Part shown: one piece after another, positions 50,595 through 62,021 of the stretch | How the letters are laid out: each line of letters opens with the position of its first letter | Numbering within the stretch: the stretch's first letter is position 1 | Assembly: GCA_032433595.1 (NCBI GenBank) | Contig: JASWJB010000016.1 | Coordinates: 186,001 to 250,000, forward strand | Length of the DNA stretch: 64,000 bases | Direction of reading: 5' to 3' | From: Conoideocrella luteorostrata | Taxonomy: Eukaryota > Ascomycota > Sordariomycetes > Hypocreales > Clavicipitaceae | Position numbers and translations under genes: made by a program | Notes under the pieces: model-generated | Told to the model about the DNA's origin: nothing | What the model saw: the letters and a program-made list of their open reading frames with translations, nothing else | Database searches by the model: none

Positions 50595-51262
50595 TTAGAG
50601 ACCTGGTTTGGGAAAAGAGTATCGATGGCGCCGCAATTCCTCGGAAGCCCGCGCATTGCGTTCGGCGGCTTGCTGCTTGGCAGCCAAAGCGTTAATCTTC
50701 TCCCGGGCTCTTATAAGGCTGCCGTTATCTTGTTGCTTGATCTTGGCTCGAATATCATACAGAGCCATCAAAGTTGATGCTCGTTCCAAGTCGTCATCGA
50801 ACTGTCAAATTTCAGTCAGTAAGGGGGTTTATTTCACGTCGACCTGCGTCCCAAGCTGCGCAGAGACATTGGCCAAAGTATATCATACATTCGCGTCACT
50901 GAGACGAGGTGTTCCAGGTGTAGAATTGGCTGCAGATCCGGTCCTGGATCCGGAAGGGTTAACAAGGATACGTCGGCCGAGCTTGTCGAAACGGGGGGGG
51001 ACACCAGGTTCGGATGACCATGATCGCTTCATGGTCGAGGGGCGCTGAGGAGCAGACTGAGGGTTGGACGTTGGTGAGGATTGCTGTTCGATCTTGATTG
51101 AGGGGACCTTGACGTTGACGATGGCGGCGGCGGCCTCCGGTTCCTGAACGGGGAAATATTAGCTAGACGTCGACCAGATGGACATGATGCTTGGGTCCAA
51201 CACACCGCAGCTCCGAGGTTGCTCAGGTCAGCAAGCACCTGCGACAATTGGAGACTCTCCAT
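50595..51262 (-). CDS. small conserved-looking protein of unknown function
   Basis: Three exons on the minus strand: 51206-51262, 50889-51143 and 50595-50801. The introns are 62 bp (GTGTGT...TTCAG) and 87 bp (GTATGA...GACAG), and all joins are phase 0. It encodes 172 residues. The N-terminus is a short helix (MESLQLSQVLADLSNLGAA). The middle is Ser/Pro-rich with a basic, ordered-looking motif (PPRFDKLGRRILVNPSG). The C-terminal third is strongly helical and charged (LERASTLMALYDIRAKIKQ, then a Lys/Arg/Ala-rich helix), suggesting a coiled coil. The three-exon structure with clean splice sites and a sensible joined product argues that it is real. I do not recognise the family. It is probably cytosolic or nuclear, since no signal or membrane segment is seen. 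Confidence 0.75.
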
Positions 51263-54200
51263 GGCAGGCTGCAATCAAAAAATCTTCAGGATAAATGGTG
51301 AGGAGGGCGAAGAAAAAGAAGTCGGTGTCAGGGCTTGCGGCGACAGGCCAAACGCAGACGTAGTGGTCGGAGTTTAGACCTCCCAGCGAGGGGATCGCGC
51401 GCAAGGAGCAGCGGAGAGGGAGACGACAGGTAGTAGCGTGGCGTGAAGTGCTAGACGAGCATCTGCCTCGAAGATAAATTTTGTGCCAAAAACTGAGCCG
51501 TGATATCGGCGCGAAGTGAACTAGGGAAAAATTCCAATGCGGCTCCTTCTGTGTGTAAAATGACGAGCAGAATGGTGCAAGGAGCGACTGCGATGTTGTA
51601 GTCGCAGTTGTTGTTATTGTTGTGTGGGCAGGGAGACAGGAATAGAGTGTGTGGTGGCTGCTTGGACTTAATGTCTGGGCTGGCCTGGTCTCTCAATTTT
51701 TCGAATGCGGCGGAGGAGAATGATGTCGTGGATGGCGGCGGGTTGCACTGGGATGGAAAGTGAGCGTTCCGCAAGCGGGGAAGGACCAGCTTACGGGGAG
51801 GAAGGGGGGCATGGAAGGGCAGGCAGGGAGATCAAGGCATAAGGAAAGTCTAATGAAACAGTCTGGGGCAAGCAATGACGGTCGGTACTGGGGGCTGAAA
51901 AGTCTGCATTTGCCACAAGATTCTCTTGATAACTACGGAGTACGTGTTCCATCCTGCTGTTCCTCCTCCTATATGCCTTATCTTTTGTCGCATGAAATAC
52001 TCCGTAGCCGATATTTATTTCCACTCGGCTGCTTTTCAACTCCAACCTTGTTCTATATTGTACAATCCGAAATTCCTTACTTGGGGCAGATTTGCAATGC
52101 AAGGCCCGCAAAAGCCCAGCACGCAAACAGTCAGCTTTCGGCGATCGATGCGAACAAAGCACGAGCGGGGTGCTTACAGCACTACGATACCAGAGCCCAA
52201 GGCAGCCGTTCTTCGCAGCCACGAGATGATCGAAACGTCTGGACCTGGCTGCTTGGATGTCCCGCTGCTGGCCAAGTCCAGTCCAGACGCTCACGAGTAT
52301 CAGTCAACCAGTCAGTCTGCAACGCTTCCCCACACTTTCGCGCGCCCAGATTACCAGAATCTTGCAAAGACTCTCTCAACCTTGTTGCAGGCAAGTGGGT
52401 CTGATGTCGCCTTAGGGACTCTTTTAGCTTCTTGGATCCTGGATCTTGGCGGTGACGCGGAGGGTCCCCTGGGATGATTAGGAGCTGCCTTCCTACGACT
52501 GTCGACCGCTTCTACAGTAATACGGAAACATTTCGTCAACAATACAGTTCGCAGAGTCCAGCACATCACCAGAAGATCAAACGGGACAAGGCAACCGGAA
52601 GCAATGGTAGGTGCCATTGTGAGGAGAGACGCGCATGGAGCCGTCTGCGGTCTTCCTCGTCTGGACTCGGCGCCACCGAACCTCCAACAAGTGCTCACGA
52701 GACCAACCGCCATGCACGCTTCAAGCAGCCGGTAAAACTCGCCAGACCAGACCAAGATCAGCCCCATCCACCATCCCTGGCCTCCGCTGCCGGTGCCCTG
52801 GACTGCTCTGCCGGCAAGACCCAGTGCTAGTTATCTAGTGCTGCCTGTCAATCTGCCAACCTATGAACATGCTCCTTATCACCACCTGAAAAGCATGAAT
52901 TCGAATTGGTCGCGCCGGTCGCCACCCTTGAACAGTGTGACGTGATGTGATGTGACGTGACCTGCACCCGCGACTCATAGCGCCATTGGAGCCGCTCACC
53001 GACCCTTCCGAGCCTACCACGATCTGTAGAATTTCCTACTTATCAAATCCTTTTATACATCAACTGTGCTCACACATTCTAGATTAGGCTGCATATGCAT
53101 GCTGCACCGCATGAGCTTGTACATTGGACGATGCGTTCCGCACCGTGTCGTTGAGGTGTTCCCATGCCGTCATGGCCTAGAGTGAGATCGCGACAGTGCT
53201 CCATGCGGCAGTTTCAAATAATGCATTAATCATCTAGCCCACAAATGCCCTGAATACTCCAGAAACTTTGCGTGTTCATGCCTGCCAGCTTCCCAGGCGC
53301 TCGCCGACATTCGCGATGTCGTCTTTCTGCAATAGTATCCGGACCAGTCGGCCCGGCAAAACAACTGTTGGTAAATGATATGTATCGTCGAGTTCATGTC
53401 ACGAACGGCTCATAGACCAACCCAGACAGGTCCTTATCTTTTCACTTCGGACACCAAAAATAGACAAGTCTCTGCTTGCCCCTCTACTGCCACGCCATTC
53501 TAGCTTCGCCTCGCCGAAATTGCAAAGCGGATTCCAGCACTCGTCTAATAAGGCTGTTCATAGTTACTCCGTGGTCGGGCTTTGAACTCCCGTAGGCCGG
53601 GTCATCTTGGGATGCGGAGCTGTGCCCGCTGCTTGTGGAAATCATCGGCAATCAGCATGCCGGCCGGCATGCAAGTCCCGGCTTTATCTACAAACACTGT
53701 CGGAAGAGCCTTCCGTTGGACAAGAAGGAATCCTAGGAATGCATCTGATTAGCACTCTCTCATGAAGGCCTGGCTAGAACCTATCACCTTCGCTTAATGC
53801 CCTTTGCTATCTCGGCAGTTCAACGTCTTTGCGGGAACCCTTGCCTGCTGTGTTACGTGACAAGAGCACTTCGCACCTCAAAGATATCATAGATTGTTTG
53901 CAAGATCAAGTCTATAGCTGATTCTCTTTCGCCGTCCTTCGCGCCAGTTGGTTTGGATGAAGTGGACAGCGCATACTCTATTCGTTATCTACATGTCCGT
54001 ATGAATATGTCTCCATCAATGGATCTCATACATTGATCTATCTATGAACATTTAATGCCGCCTTATCGCACGCGGGACGTCAGCAACTGCTGTTCCTATC
54101 ACCGTGAATGTACACAGTATTGTGTAGTTCCAGTGCATCAATTGATTACAGATAGCGGAAGGGAGCTTTAGATAACCAAGTAAGCACCTAAGGAGCGAAA

Positions 54201-57200
54201 GTGAAAGAAAAGAGAAAAGAATCGACAAAAAAAATCCCCCCTACCCCAGAAAGTGGCTAAAAAGATATGGATAAAGAAAGACGTTTTTAAGAAGAGATAA
54301 ATTAAAATAAGAGAGGGGGTGAAAAGAGGAGAGTTTGGAGCCTCTAAGTAGATCGTTTATAATCAGTATCTGGGTTAGCCTCAGATTATAGTAATGCGTG
54401 GCGCGTTTACCAGTAGGCTAAACAAGAACAGTTTACTAGCATTTGAGACGAACGCAACTTGAAAAAATCACGATAGCTCAGATTCAGATAGTCGCGGGTT
54501 GAATATGTCCCTCTCAAACAGCATAGGAGACAGTTGGAGCTGGTTACGCATGAAGCGGCTCCGTTGAACAATACTTCCGATTTAGTCTGATGGGAGTACG
54601 ATACCATAGAGCCACTTAAAAGTCATCTTCGCTGCCGGTGAAGTGTCCCCCGTTATTGATACTGCTGCTGCGAACTTGGCTTTCGATCCTCAAGCGCCGT
54701 TGCCCCATCTCAATGACTTGATGTTGACTCCGAGGCAATCATGTAAGCTAGATGCCTGCCTATACCAAGAGATAAACATGCAGAGCCTTATACATGGGTC
54801 AGGCCAGTTACTGGCGGGAAGTGCTTATAATGGAATTGCTGCTAGGCATCATGAAGGTTGCTGTCTATAGCGTTACGAGATACGCATATCCCATGTGTTA
54901 GGTAGTCTTCCATAAGTCTCCGCAGTTACAGGCCACGAGACGAATTGCAACTACGACAACGTTGTGGGTGCAGTATACTTATCACGCGCCTGGAGGGGGC
55001 GAGACCGCGCGTCGAATGGTGAGGTGAGTGAGCTGGCGCCATAAGCTTAGATCGAGGACGAGACAAGTCTGGCAAGACAGCTCGAAGGCCACCCCTAACC
55101 AATGGAAAATGACCATTTACCAAAGAAGAAGGAGAAGAAGTAGAAGCTTGGATTGGATGGCTCCTGGTGTACGAGCAGGGAGGAGAGGAAGAGGCGGAAT
55201 GGCACACAGGAAGGTAAAGACAAGAGTTAATCACAGGCTTGCAAGAGCATATCAGACAGGAAGGGGTAAATTAAAAATCTGATTCTGTAGTACTATCGAG
55301 GGTTTCTCATACAGTTTCGGCATGAATATCGACTTGTGCCACAAACAAGTCGCATGACGGGCTCTAAACTGCCTACGGAGACTAACCGAGCCTAGAAACC
55401 CTAACCCTCATCGCGACCCTGCTGTTTGTCTATCAAACTGGCTGCCTCAAGCTGCAAATATAGTAACTTGACACTGACCGCTAATATTATGCTTGGTCCT
55501 TAGTCTAATGAGGGGAATGATCACCGATGGGTGGCAGGATGAGTTGCCATTCACTTTCTTAACCGCTGCTTGCCGCTTTGCACAAGCGAGCTGTCCAAAG
55601 GGACCAGAATGAAAATGTGACGAAAAAAAAAAAGGAAAAAAAAACTAGCATATACCTCCAACGCATCTTCGGATGTGACTGTGCTGGGCCCGGTGTATGC
55701 CTTTCATATGTCGCAAAAATAATATACTTTGCTGCGTGGATAGTTCTCCATTAATGAATCCAATGCGACACACTAGACAGCGACTCGAAGAGAGGATGGC
55801 AACCATAAGTGCTCTTTATCTCCTTCTATTTCAAGGTCGAATTTCTTAGCCGCAAGCACTCTGAATTCATGTTCGCCATCAGCTGTCCATGTTCATGGTT
55901 AGTACCAGCGGGTGGATCAATAGACGATTGCATTAGCGGGAAGGATGGCACTGTAGGCCATGTTAGTGTGTACAGGGAAGCGTGAGGTTCAGTCATTGTT
56001 TCGATGAGTCGTTGAATCTGTCCGGCAAGATTATCGTTAGAAAGCCCTCTATCCCTAATGATGTCTAGTAGGAGCGGGCGTTTGTTTTGAATAGATGCTG
56101 AGGCTCGTCAAGTGTCGCGATAGTGAAGCCAGGGGCTTGAGAGGTCCCGTCGTGTTAAGGGAGGAGTTGTCGACATGTATACAAGGCTTCATCCACCCAC
56201 CGAAGCAGCATCTTCGCGTTTCTATTGGCGTCGAAATCAAACTACGAACTCGCTATCTAGTTTGAACTACGAACATAGCTTTAGATGCTGGCTACACTTG
56301 GGACGACAGATGCCTCCTCTTCAAGCTTCATCTCAGGCGGCTAACCCGGAAAGAAGGATTAGCCACATGAGCTTAGGGACGGGTTGTGTCATACATTTCA
56401 AGAGGCGACGAGGGTTGAGAGCGATAGCCGCACCGTGAGCCCTATTGCAGAAAGCCTTTGCTCGACGCACAACATCCTGCCAGAGCTCAGCTTCGCACCA
56501 ATGCGACTGAATGCTGTTGCAAATACGAATAGCAGGGCAGTTCAAGGTGCATCGAACCTCAGGCCCAGTCGCTAAGCTCATCCAAACTGTTTAAATGGCA
56601 CAGCACCAGTGGTGGGCAGACTGAAAAGGCAGAGGGAGCCAGGGGAAGTTCCTTCGATTGTCATCAGGCAGCCCTTTGTCGTATAGCCGCTTCAGTATCA
56701 TTGAGCAACGCCTGGAAGAGCTCCCACGAGACTGCAAGTGGTGACTTTTCGCCGTCCTTCGACCATCTGTTCATGTGCTTATGTGAAAGGGTTCCAAGGC
56801 AATCCATTAACAGCTTTCCGCTGGACAGCGATTTACTTTTCTAGACTGTTGTCCGCACTCTGCGTGTGGAGTGCAGTATTGAGGTACTGCCTTTTAAGAA
56901 GCCTACTATCTGTTTGTTGTTGCAAGCCGCGAGTGGCCGTGCACAGCTATAGACCGCGGCAACTGAGATCTACAGGTCGCTTTACCTCCCGCGCTTTACT
57001 GACGGTGGGCTTTTTACCTTCAGCGGTTAGGACAGCGAACAAGATGGCTCAATCATGAAGCGCCAGAGGCATGGTCTGTCAGATTGTACGGAGTACAGTG
57101 CACAAAGTACAATGGCACCAATCAGGCTTCACGAGCGTCTGACGTCTCCCCCTGTCTGTGTCTGTCTTCTCAGCCAACGCAGTGCCATTGTTGTTGACAA

Positions 57201-57759
57201 ACGGCTTGACTAACTTCTCTAATTCATTGTTATCTACCTTCCCACTTTCCAGACCCTCACTGATATTTGTAAGGCATATATTTCTTCGTTCGGTTCAGGG
57301 ATCCATTAACGTTCTGCATGTGACCGTATTGCTCGATCAAGGACAGGAAAGAGCCATGAGAGTTTCCATGCTTGGTTGTTGCTCAAAAAGAGCAACAGTG
57401 TACTCTGTAGGCCGACTGAATTCTTTCCAGCAGCTCTAATAGTAGCCTATATTCTACTCCGTACGTGGCATTAGTACTCCGTATATGCACCCCCTTTTCA
57501 CTGTTGGCACACTCTGCTCCACCCCATGGCAACGCCTGCTTGCCATCCAACTTAACAGGCACTCCCTCAGCCATGAGTAAGCCAGGCATAGCCTCGGCAA
57601 GGAGCCCCTGTTATGCTTTGTATGGTCTCTCATGGTCAGTCTGGACGCAGGCGCAGGACATAGTAGAATTGAGGAAGTCAAGCAGGTTCTTTCGGTGCGA
57701 CTTCTTATCTTGTTGAGTTAGCAAGAAGTTCAGCCTACGCAAGTTCTCTCTTCCCCAAG
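51263..57759. other. gene-poor region of about 6.5 kb
   Basis: No supported gene. Overlapping open frames on both strands at 51760-52480 have no domain. A sparse ORF desert runs from about 53000 to 54600. Motifs of the ACTCCGTAC family occur at 51934-51943, near 52000, at 57086-57096 and at 57456-57484. The CCTAACCCT string near 55398 is isolated and not a telomere. Confidence 0.5.
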
Positions 57760-58401
57760 ATGGTGGTCTTGGAGACGCCGACAATCCGCACGGAGCCGCT
57801 ATCTGAAATTGCGCGCAATACCTTTGGTTCCACCGCCTCACCAGCTTGGTGCTTGCGGCTCCTCTGCGATCCCAGCCTCAGTCCCATTGCGACGCCATCT
57901 CGCCAACCCAAGCTCAGTAGCGAAGATTCATTTATTGCTGAAACCCTGGCAACAGGCAACACGATCAGCGCGTGGCAGTCATTTTACAAAGTGCTGCGAC
58001 CACTATCAAGCCGGCCACTAGCTGACACTCCCAGTGTTGACCAAACCAGTGGTAGCCCTGTCGCTGGCGAACTGGTGAGCCTCCTTGCCCTCGGCCGAGG
58101 CATCAACGGGCACAGCAATGTCGCACACGGTGGCCTAGTTGCCACGATACTGGATGACACGATGGGAATGGTCGTCACTCTCCACCGATCACCGGGGATG
58201 TCAGGGTATACGGCGTTCCTTAACATGAAGTTCAGGAAGCCCTTGGCTACCCCTAGCATCGTCCTTTGCCGCACGTGGCTAGAAAGGTCGGGCGGGAGAA
58301 AGCTGTGGCTTAGGGGGACGATCGAGGATGGGGAAGGCGGGCTGTTTGCGGAGGCGGAAAGCCTCTGGATTGAGATTGAAAAAAGGGTGCTGAAGCTGTG
58401 A
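57760..58401 (+). CDS. PaaI/4HBT-type hotdog thioesterase
   Basis: Single exon, 213 residues, start ATG at 57760 in a good context (CAAG before ATG). The central part carries the hotdog-fold thioesterase signature NVAHGGLVATILDDTMG, with HGG at 123-125 and Asp residues on the following helix. These are the usual active-site features of PaaI/THEM4-like acyl-CoA thioesterases (PF03061 superfamily). Strand-rich segments follow (TAFLNMKFRKPLATPSIVLCR and KLWLRGTIEDGEGGLFAEAESLWIEI), as expected for the rest of the fold. About 80 N-terminal residues precede the fold, and no clear targeting peptide is seen. Role: hydrolysis of an acyl-CoA thioester; the substrate is unknown. Fungal relatives often sit near secondary-metabolite genes, but no synthase is present in this window. 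Confidence 0.9.
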   Translation: MVVLETPTIRTEPLSEIARNTFGSTASPAWCLRLLCDPSLSPIATPSRQPKLSSEDSFIAETLATGNTISAWQSFYKVLRPLSSRPLADTPSVDQTSGSPVAGELVSLLALGRGINGHSNVAHGGLVATILDDTMGMVVTLHRSPGMSGYTAFLNMKFRKPLATPSIVLCRTWLERSGGRKLWLRGTIEDGEGGLFAEAESLWIEIEKRVLKL

Positions 58402-60675
58402 ATTGTGGAAACGATATTGCACGCTACCCTGGACCACTTTCCTTGTCACCTGAACTGAGTGGAAAGCGGCTGCTCATATAAAAAGCCTTTAGATTTTGTG
58501 CACGTTTACACACTATGGTATCTTTCAGAGTCTCTGTTCACCCACCCTAAACAGAGGCAATCGCTAAATCCACGTCAAGAGGGTCGATCAACTGGATGCC
58601 ATGCGGTCTACGATCCGAGATACCCATTAGCCGTCGAATGGTCGATGAGTTACTTAAAGTCCAGGAATTAGTTGGTTTGTCAGAAAGCGGTCCCGTGCCC
58701 GACTGCGAGCGTTGCCCAGAGCCAGGCTTTCTATCCATATCCCATACAGCCTGTGAGGATTCCATATGTATGGAATACCACGGAGAATAGTGAATCCATA
58801 TTAAAAAAATTCTGTTGACCATGCTCAGGGACGAGGCCAAGTAATCCCTTTGCTACGCGGTTGTCAGGCCACCACCAGAAAAGTTTCACGCTGACGCTGT
58901 CGTTTCAAAAATGTTCTCGCTCCATTCTACGATGCCACAGGTGGTTATGTGGGGTCGGCAACTCCCGCTACCGAACCCCAATCATCATCTCCAGGCCTCA
59001 GCTTTGTCTGCAAGCCGAGGCCACAAAACAAGTTGAGCGATGAGGGCTGATTTCACTATTCTTATGAAACCACATCTTTAGTATACATATATTTGGTTCA
59101 AGGCAGAAAATGCCAGGAGAGTTATTGTCGTTTAATTGAACTATGCGTAAGGGATTACGTCAGAGCTATTTTAGGACGCAGCGACGCCCGCGTGGCTACA
59201 AAATGAAACATTCCCGAAATATGTCGGATCCCACGACGCTGCAGGGTGTAATAAGGGAAGGTCTACATTTGTCCTGACCGGTCAGATGCTCGAGTTGGAT
59301 CAAAGAAATACCAGCCTTAGGCGCATCGATACATACATACTTGAAATAATGTCAAAAAAAATTACTTATGAAATGCATCGTATAATATGTCGTTCCAAAC
59401 TGTACATGTTAACGATCAAATAAAAGGCCCCATTGTGTGCCGTATGAAAGATCTCCCCCACATCAATCAATCTAAGCTACAGGGCTTCCAAGGGCGTGCA
59501 GAAGACAACGCTACTTTATTCCCACGCCATTTACCCTACTCTTTTGCCTCGCCCTCTGATGCTGATGGCTTCATATTAAATAGTCATGTTGTTCACATTA
59601 AGGGTTGTGCCTTACAATTCCTTCTAGAGTCAATGGCCAGCATTGGTAGCGCGACTTGAACTCATATACCTGATCTTTACACCGAATCAAGACATAGACA
59701 TCGGCTTAATATGCTCTGTATACATAATCACCTTATTAAGATATTTAAAGCATCACAGCAGGCATCACAGCAAGCAGCACAACAAGCAGCATAACCAACC
59801 TTGCTGCCGCCATCACAATATCTTTAGCCTCAATTAACGACTTAGGGAGCGCCGTATTACTACGCAGCACCCTCTACTATCTACGTGTGTAATTCTACGC
59901 CTATAGTAGGTAGCGCTCCCTCCAGTCTCACGGCATACCCTCCTCAGCATCTAAGTCAATTAATGCCGCCGCCATCAGCGCAGCCACCGGCAGGGCATCC
60001 TTACTATTGTCAATATCAATAGCTTTACTTTTCAAATAAATTGCTTTAACCCATAATTACACATACAAATTCCTATGTAATATGTGGCAGCCCGCATGGA
60101 GTGTGTCTTGTGCAGCGCGACACGGCTGCGCGTGTCGCGACCGTAGGTGACAAGGCCAGAAACTTAGAAGGTACTTTCTCACCTGATTTGGTGGGTGGGT
60201 ACCTAGCACGTTTCCAGACTAGTCAGCTTGCGTGTTTACTATAGCCACTTGCATGTTTCGCTGCCCAGTTCACTCGTGGTTCAGTGAACTAAGCGTGAAC
60301 TATCCCAAACTGCCCTAAATACTGTAACACTACGGAGTAGTTGGCGTAGATACAGTATCAATGATGATGATCACACGTAAGAAGTGCCAGTACGCCCTTG
60401 AGGGAATGGGAGCGCTGCCTCCACTAGCGGTGTGCGCTAGTCTGGCCGTACATTAAAGTGGGCTGCCGTGATATAGAGGCACGTGACAGATCACGCTTCT
60501 GTAATTTGGGTAGGATCCTAAGGTTCGTTTAATGGCATAAGCACGTTTTATGTTGTGCCCCCCTAAAGAACTCTTCCGCTATTCTGTTTATGAAGCTGCC
60601 ACATCCCTTTCGCCTCTTTTTGCGGCTTCATTGTGTATGACCTAATCGACTTAAACTGACCGTACATTCAACGCG
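58402..60675. other. intergenic region
   Basis: No supported gene. A short frame at 59387-59659 lacks a domain. The region contains a degenerate CATCACAGCA/AGCAGCAC repeat (about 59750-59800), a small inverted repeat (59844-59921) and one CTACGGAGTAG motif near 60330. Confidence 0.5.
59844..59921. repeat. 78-bp inverted repeat with 9-bp arms
   Basis: AGGGAGCGC (59844-59852) and its exact complement GCGCTCCCT (59913-59921) bracket a 60-bp loop in which further partial pairing (CTACTAT / ATAGTAG) is possible. A related GGGAGCGCT occurs at 60408-60416. It could be a hairpin or a remnant of a small inverted-repeat element. Confidence 0.4.
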
Positions 60676-61373
60676 ATGTTCCCTCGCTACCAAGCCATCA
60701 ATCTACCTCGTCTCAGCAAAGGGTTTGGGCCGAATTTTAGATTCTGTTGGTATCACAGCGCGATTGCCAAGTTCACCACGATAGATTCAAAGGGTACATC
60801 TGTTTCCTGCGATACCGGGATCATGGTTGGCGAACCTAACGAGAGCTATGTGTATATTGAGCCCGAGGTAGGGAACGCCATCAAATCCGCGGTTACTCAC
60901 CAACTTGGGTCGGTTGTGGCAGGCCATCCCAAAACGCTTCCCCTCCAGTTTTACCACGGTTCCAATCACTTCGCTCATAGTGAGTATTGTCTAGAGTTTG
61001 ATAGGTTGTATGCATCTTAACATATCAGAATCCACACCGCTCCCTCGCATTGATGTATATCGAAATTTGGGTAAGTCAAATTGCCATAGTAGCCCCGCCA
61101 CGCTCTGGCTATCAGGCAACTGGCACGCTATCACGCTCGATGGAACACCTGATGGTAAGTATTTCATAGCCTAGTGAGCCGTTGAACAAATCTAATGGGT
61201 CATCTGTCTTTAAATTACAGAGAGCTTTGAACGAATGTCGAGAGAAAGCGCCAGTGAACTCAATGGCGCGTTGGACAAGCTGAAAGACAGCTAGTAAGTA
61301 TGGCTTAAGTAAACGAGCTAGGTCATCAACATATAGTTCCACAAGAGCAACCAACCTCATCGGGCAATGGTGA
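60676..61373 (+). CDS. predicted five-exon gene of unknown function
   Basis: Proposed exons: 60676-60979, 61029-61070, 61116-61154, 61221-61293 and 61337-61373. The introns are 49, 45, 66 and 43 bp. Donors are GTGAGT, GTAAGT, GTAAGT and GTAAGT, all near-perfect, and each acceptor is a pyrimidine/A-rich AG. All phases agree and the joined frame is open to TGA, giving 164 residues. No signal peptide, membrane segment or domain is recognised. The C-terminal part is acidic and helical (DESFERMSRESASELNGALDKLKDS). Without the last intron the frame would end at a TAG in the donor. Four consecutive consensus donors in 320 bp are the main evidence. The introns are short even for a fungus, so individual boundaries may be off. 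Confidence 0.55.
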
Positions 61374-62021
61374 GGAGCAGCTTAAGGAGCATTGCTGAGC
61401 CTTCCACTCTGTGCGTAAACGTCGGCCCTTTTGGAGACCAAGTTTTGAGACGGGCAGTATAGCCCAAGAAACGCAGCAACTCTCATAAATAAAACTGGTC
61501 GAATATATCAGACAACTTGATGGTAGTCATGACCATCACTGCCACAATTTTTTAAGGCACCAGCTTCCAGCCCCCCACTCCTGCTTTTGTAGTCTGAAGC
61601 AGTCTTTCTGATCGCTGGCGGGTACACTTTCTCCTTTAAATCGATGATGAGTACAGGGTAGGAAACTGTCAGGTGTATACTCACCATGTCCGCTACAGAA
61701 CTCTACCGGGCGGCCCCGTTGCGTCTCCAGCGCCATACGCCGCCAGACCGGGGGTCAAGTCTTCGAGCGAGCAGGATCAGCAACAAGTGAGACGGATTCA
61801 TTACTAAAAGAGTCGCTAGCCGAGGTTTCCATCATTCTAGCCAACATGTCACCGACGGACCAAACAAACCTGTCCAGCAATTTTCAAAGACGGAAAGTTT
61901 AAACTGCATCTCTGGCAACATGGCTCGTCAACGCGCAAATCCGCTTCAAGATCCGCTCCATTATGCGTCGCTACAGAAGAAGGTCGGTCCGCCTGCGACC
62001 AAGGCTTCCGCGGCGCGAGAG
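61374..62021. other. short intergenic/promoter region
   Basis: This is the 5' flank of the GMC oxidoreductase. The frame of its first exon stays open up to an ATG at 61920, which would add 34 residues. Otherwise nothing was seen. Confidence 0.45.

Noticed and set aside
53560..53610. Possible tRNA T-arm (TTTGAACTCCCG)
   Set aside because: The stem does not pair around a seven-base loop, and no matching A box or acceptor stem is present.
55396..55408. Telomere-like CCCTAACCCT string
   Set aside because: Only about one and a half units are present, with no array, so it is a chance match.
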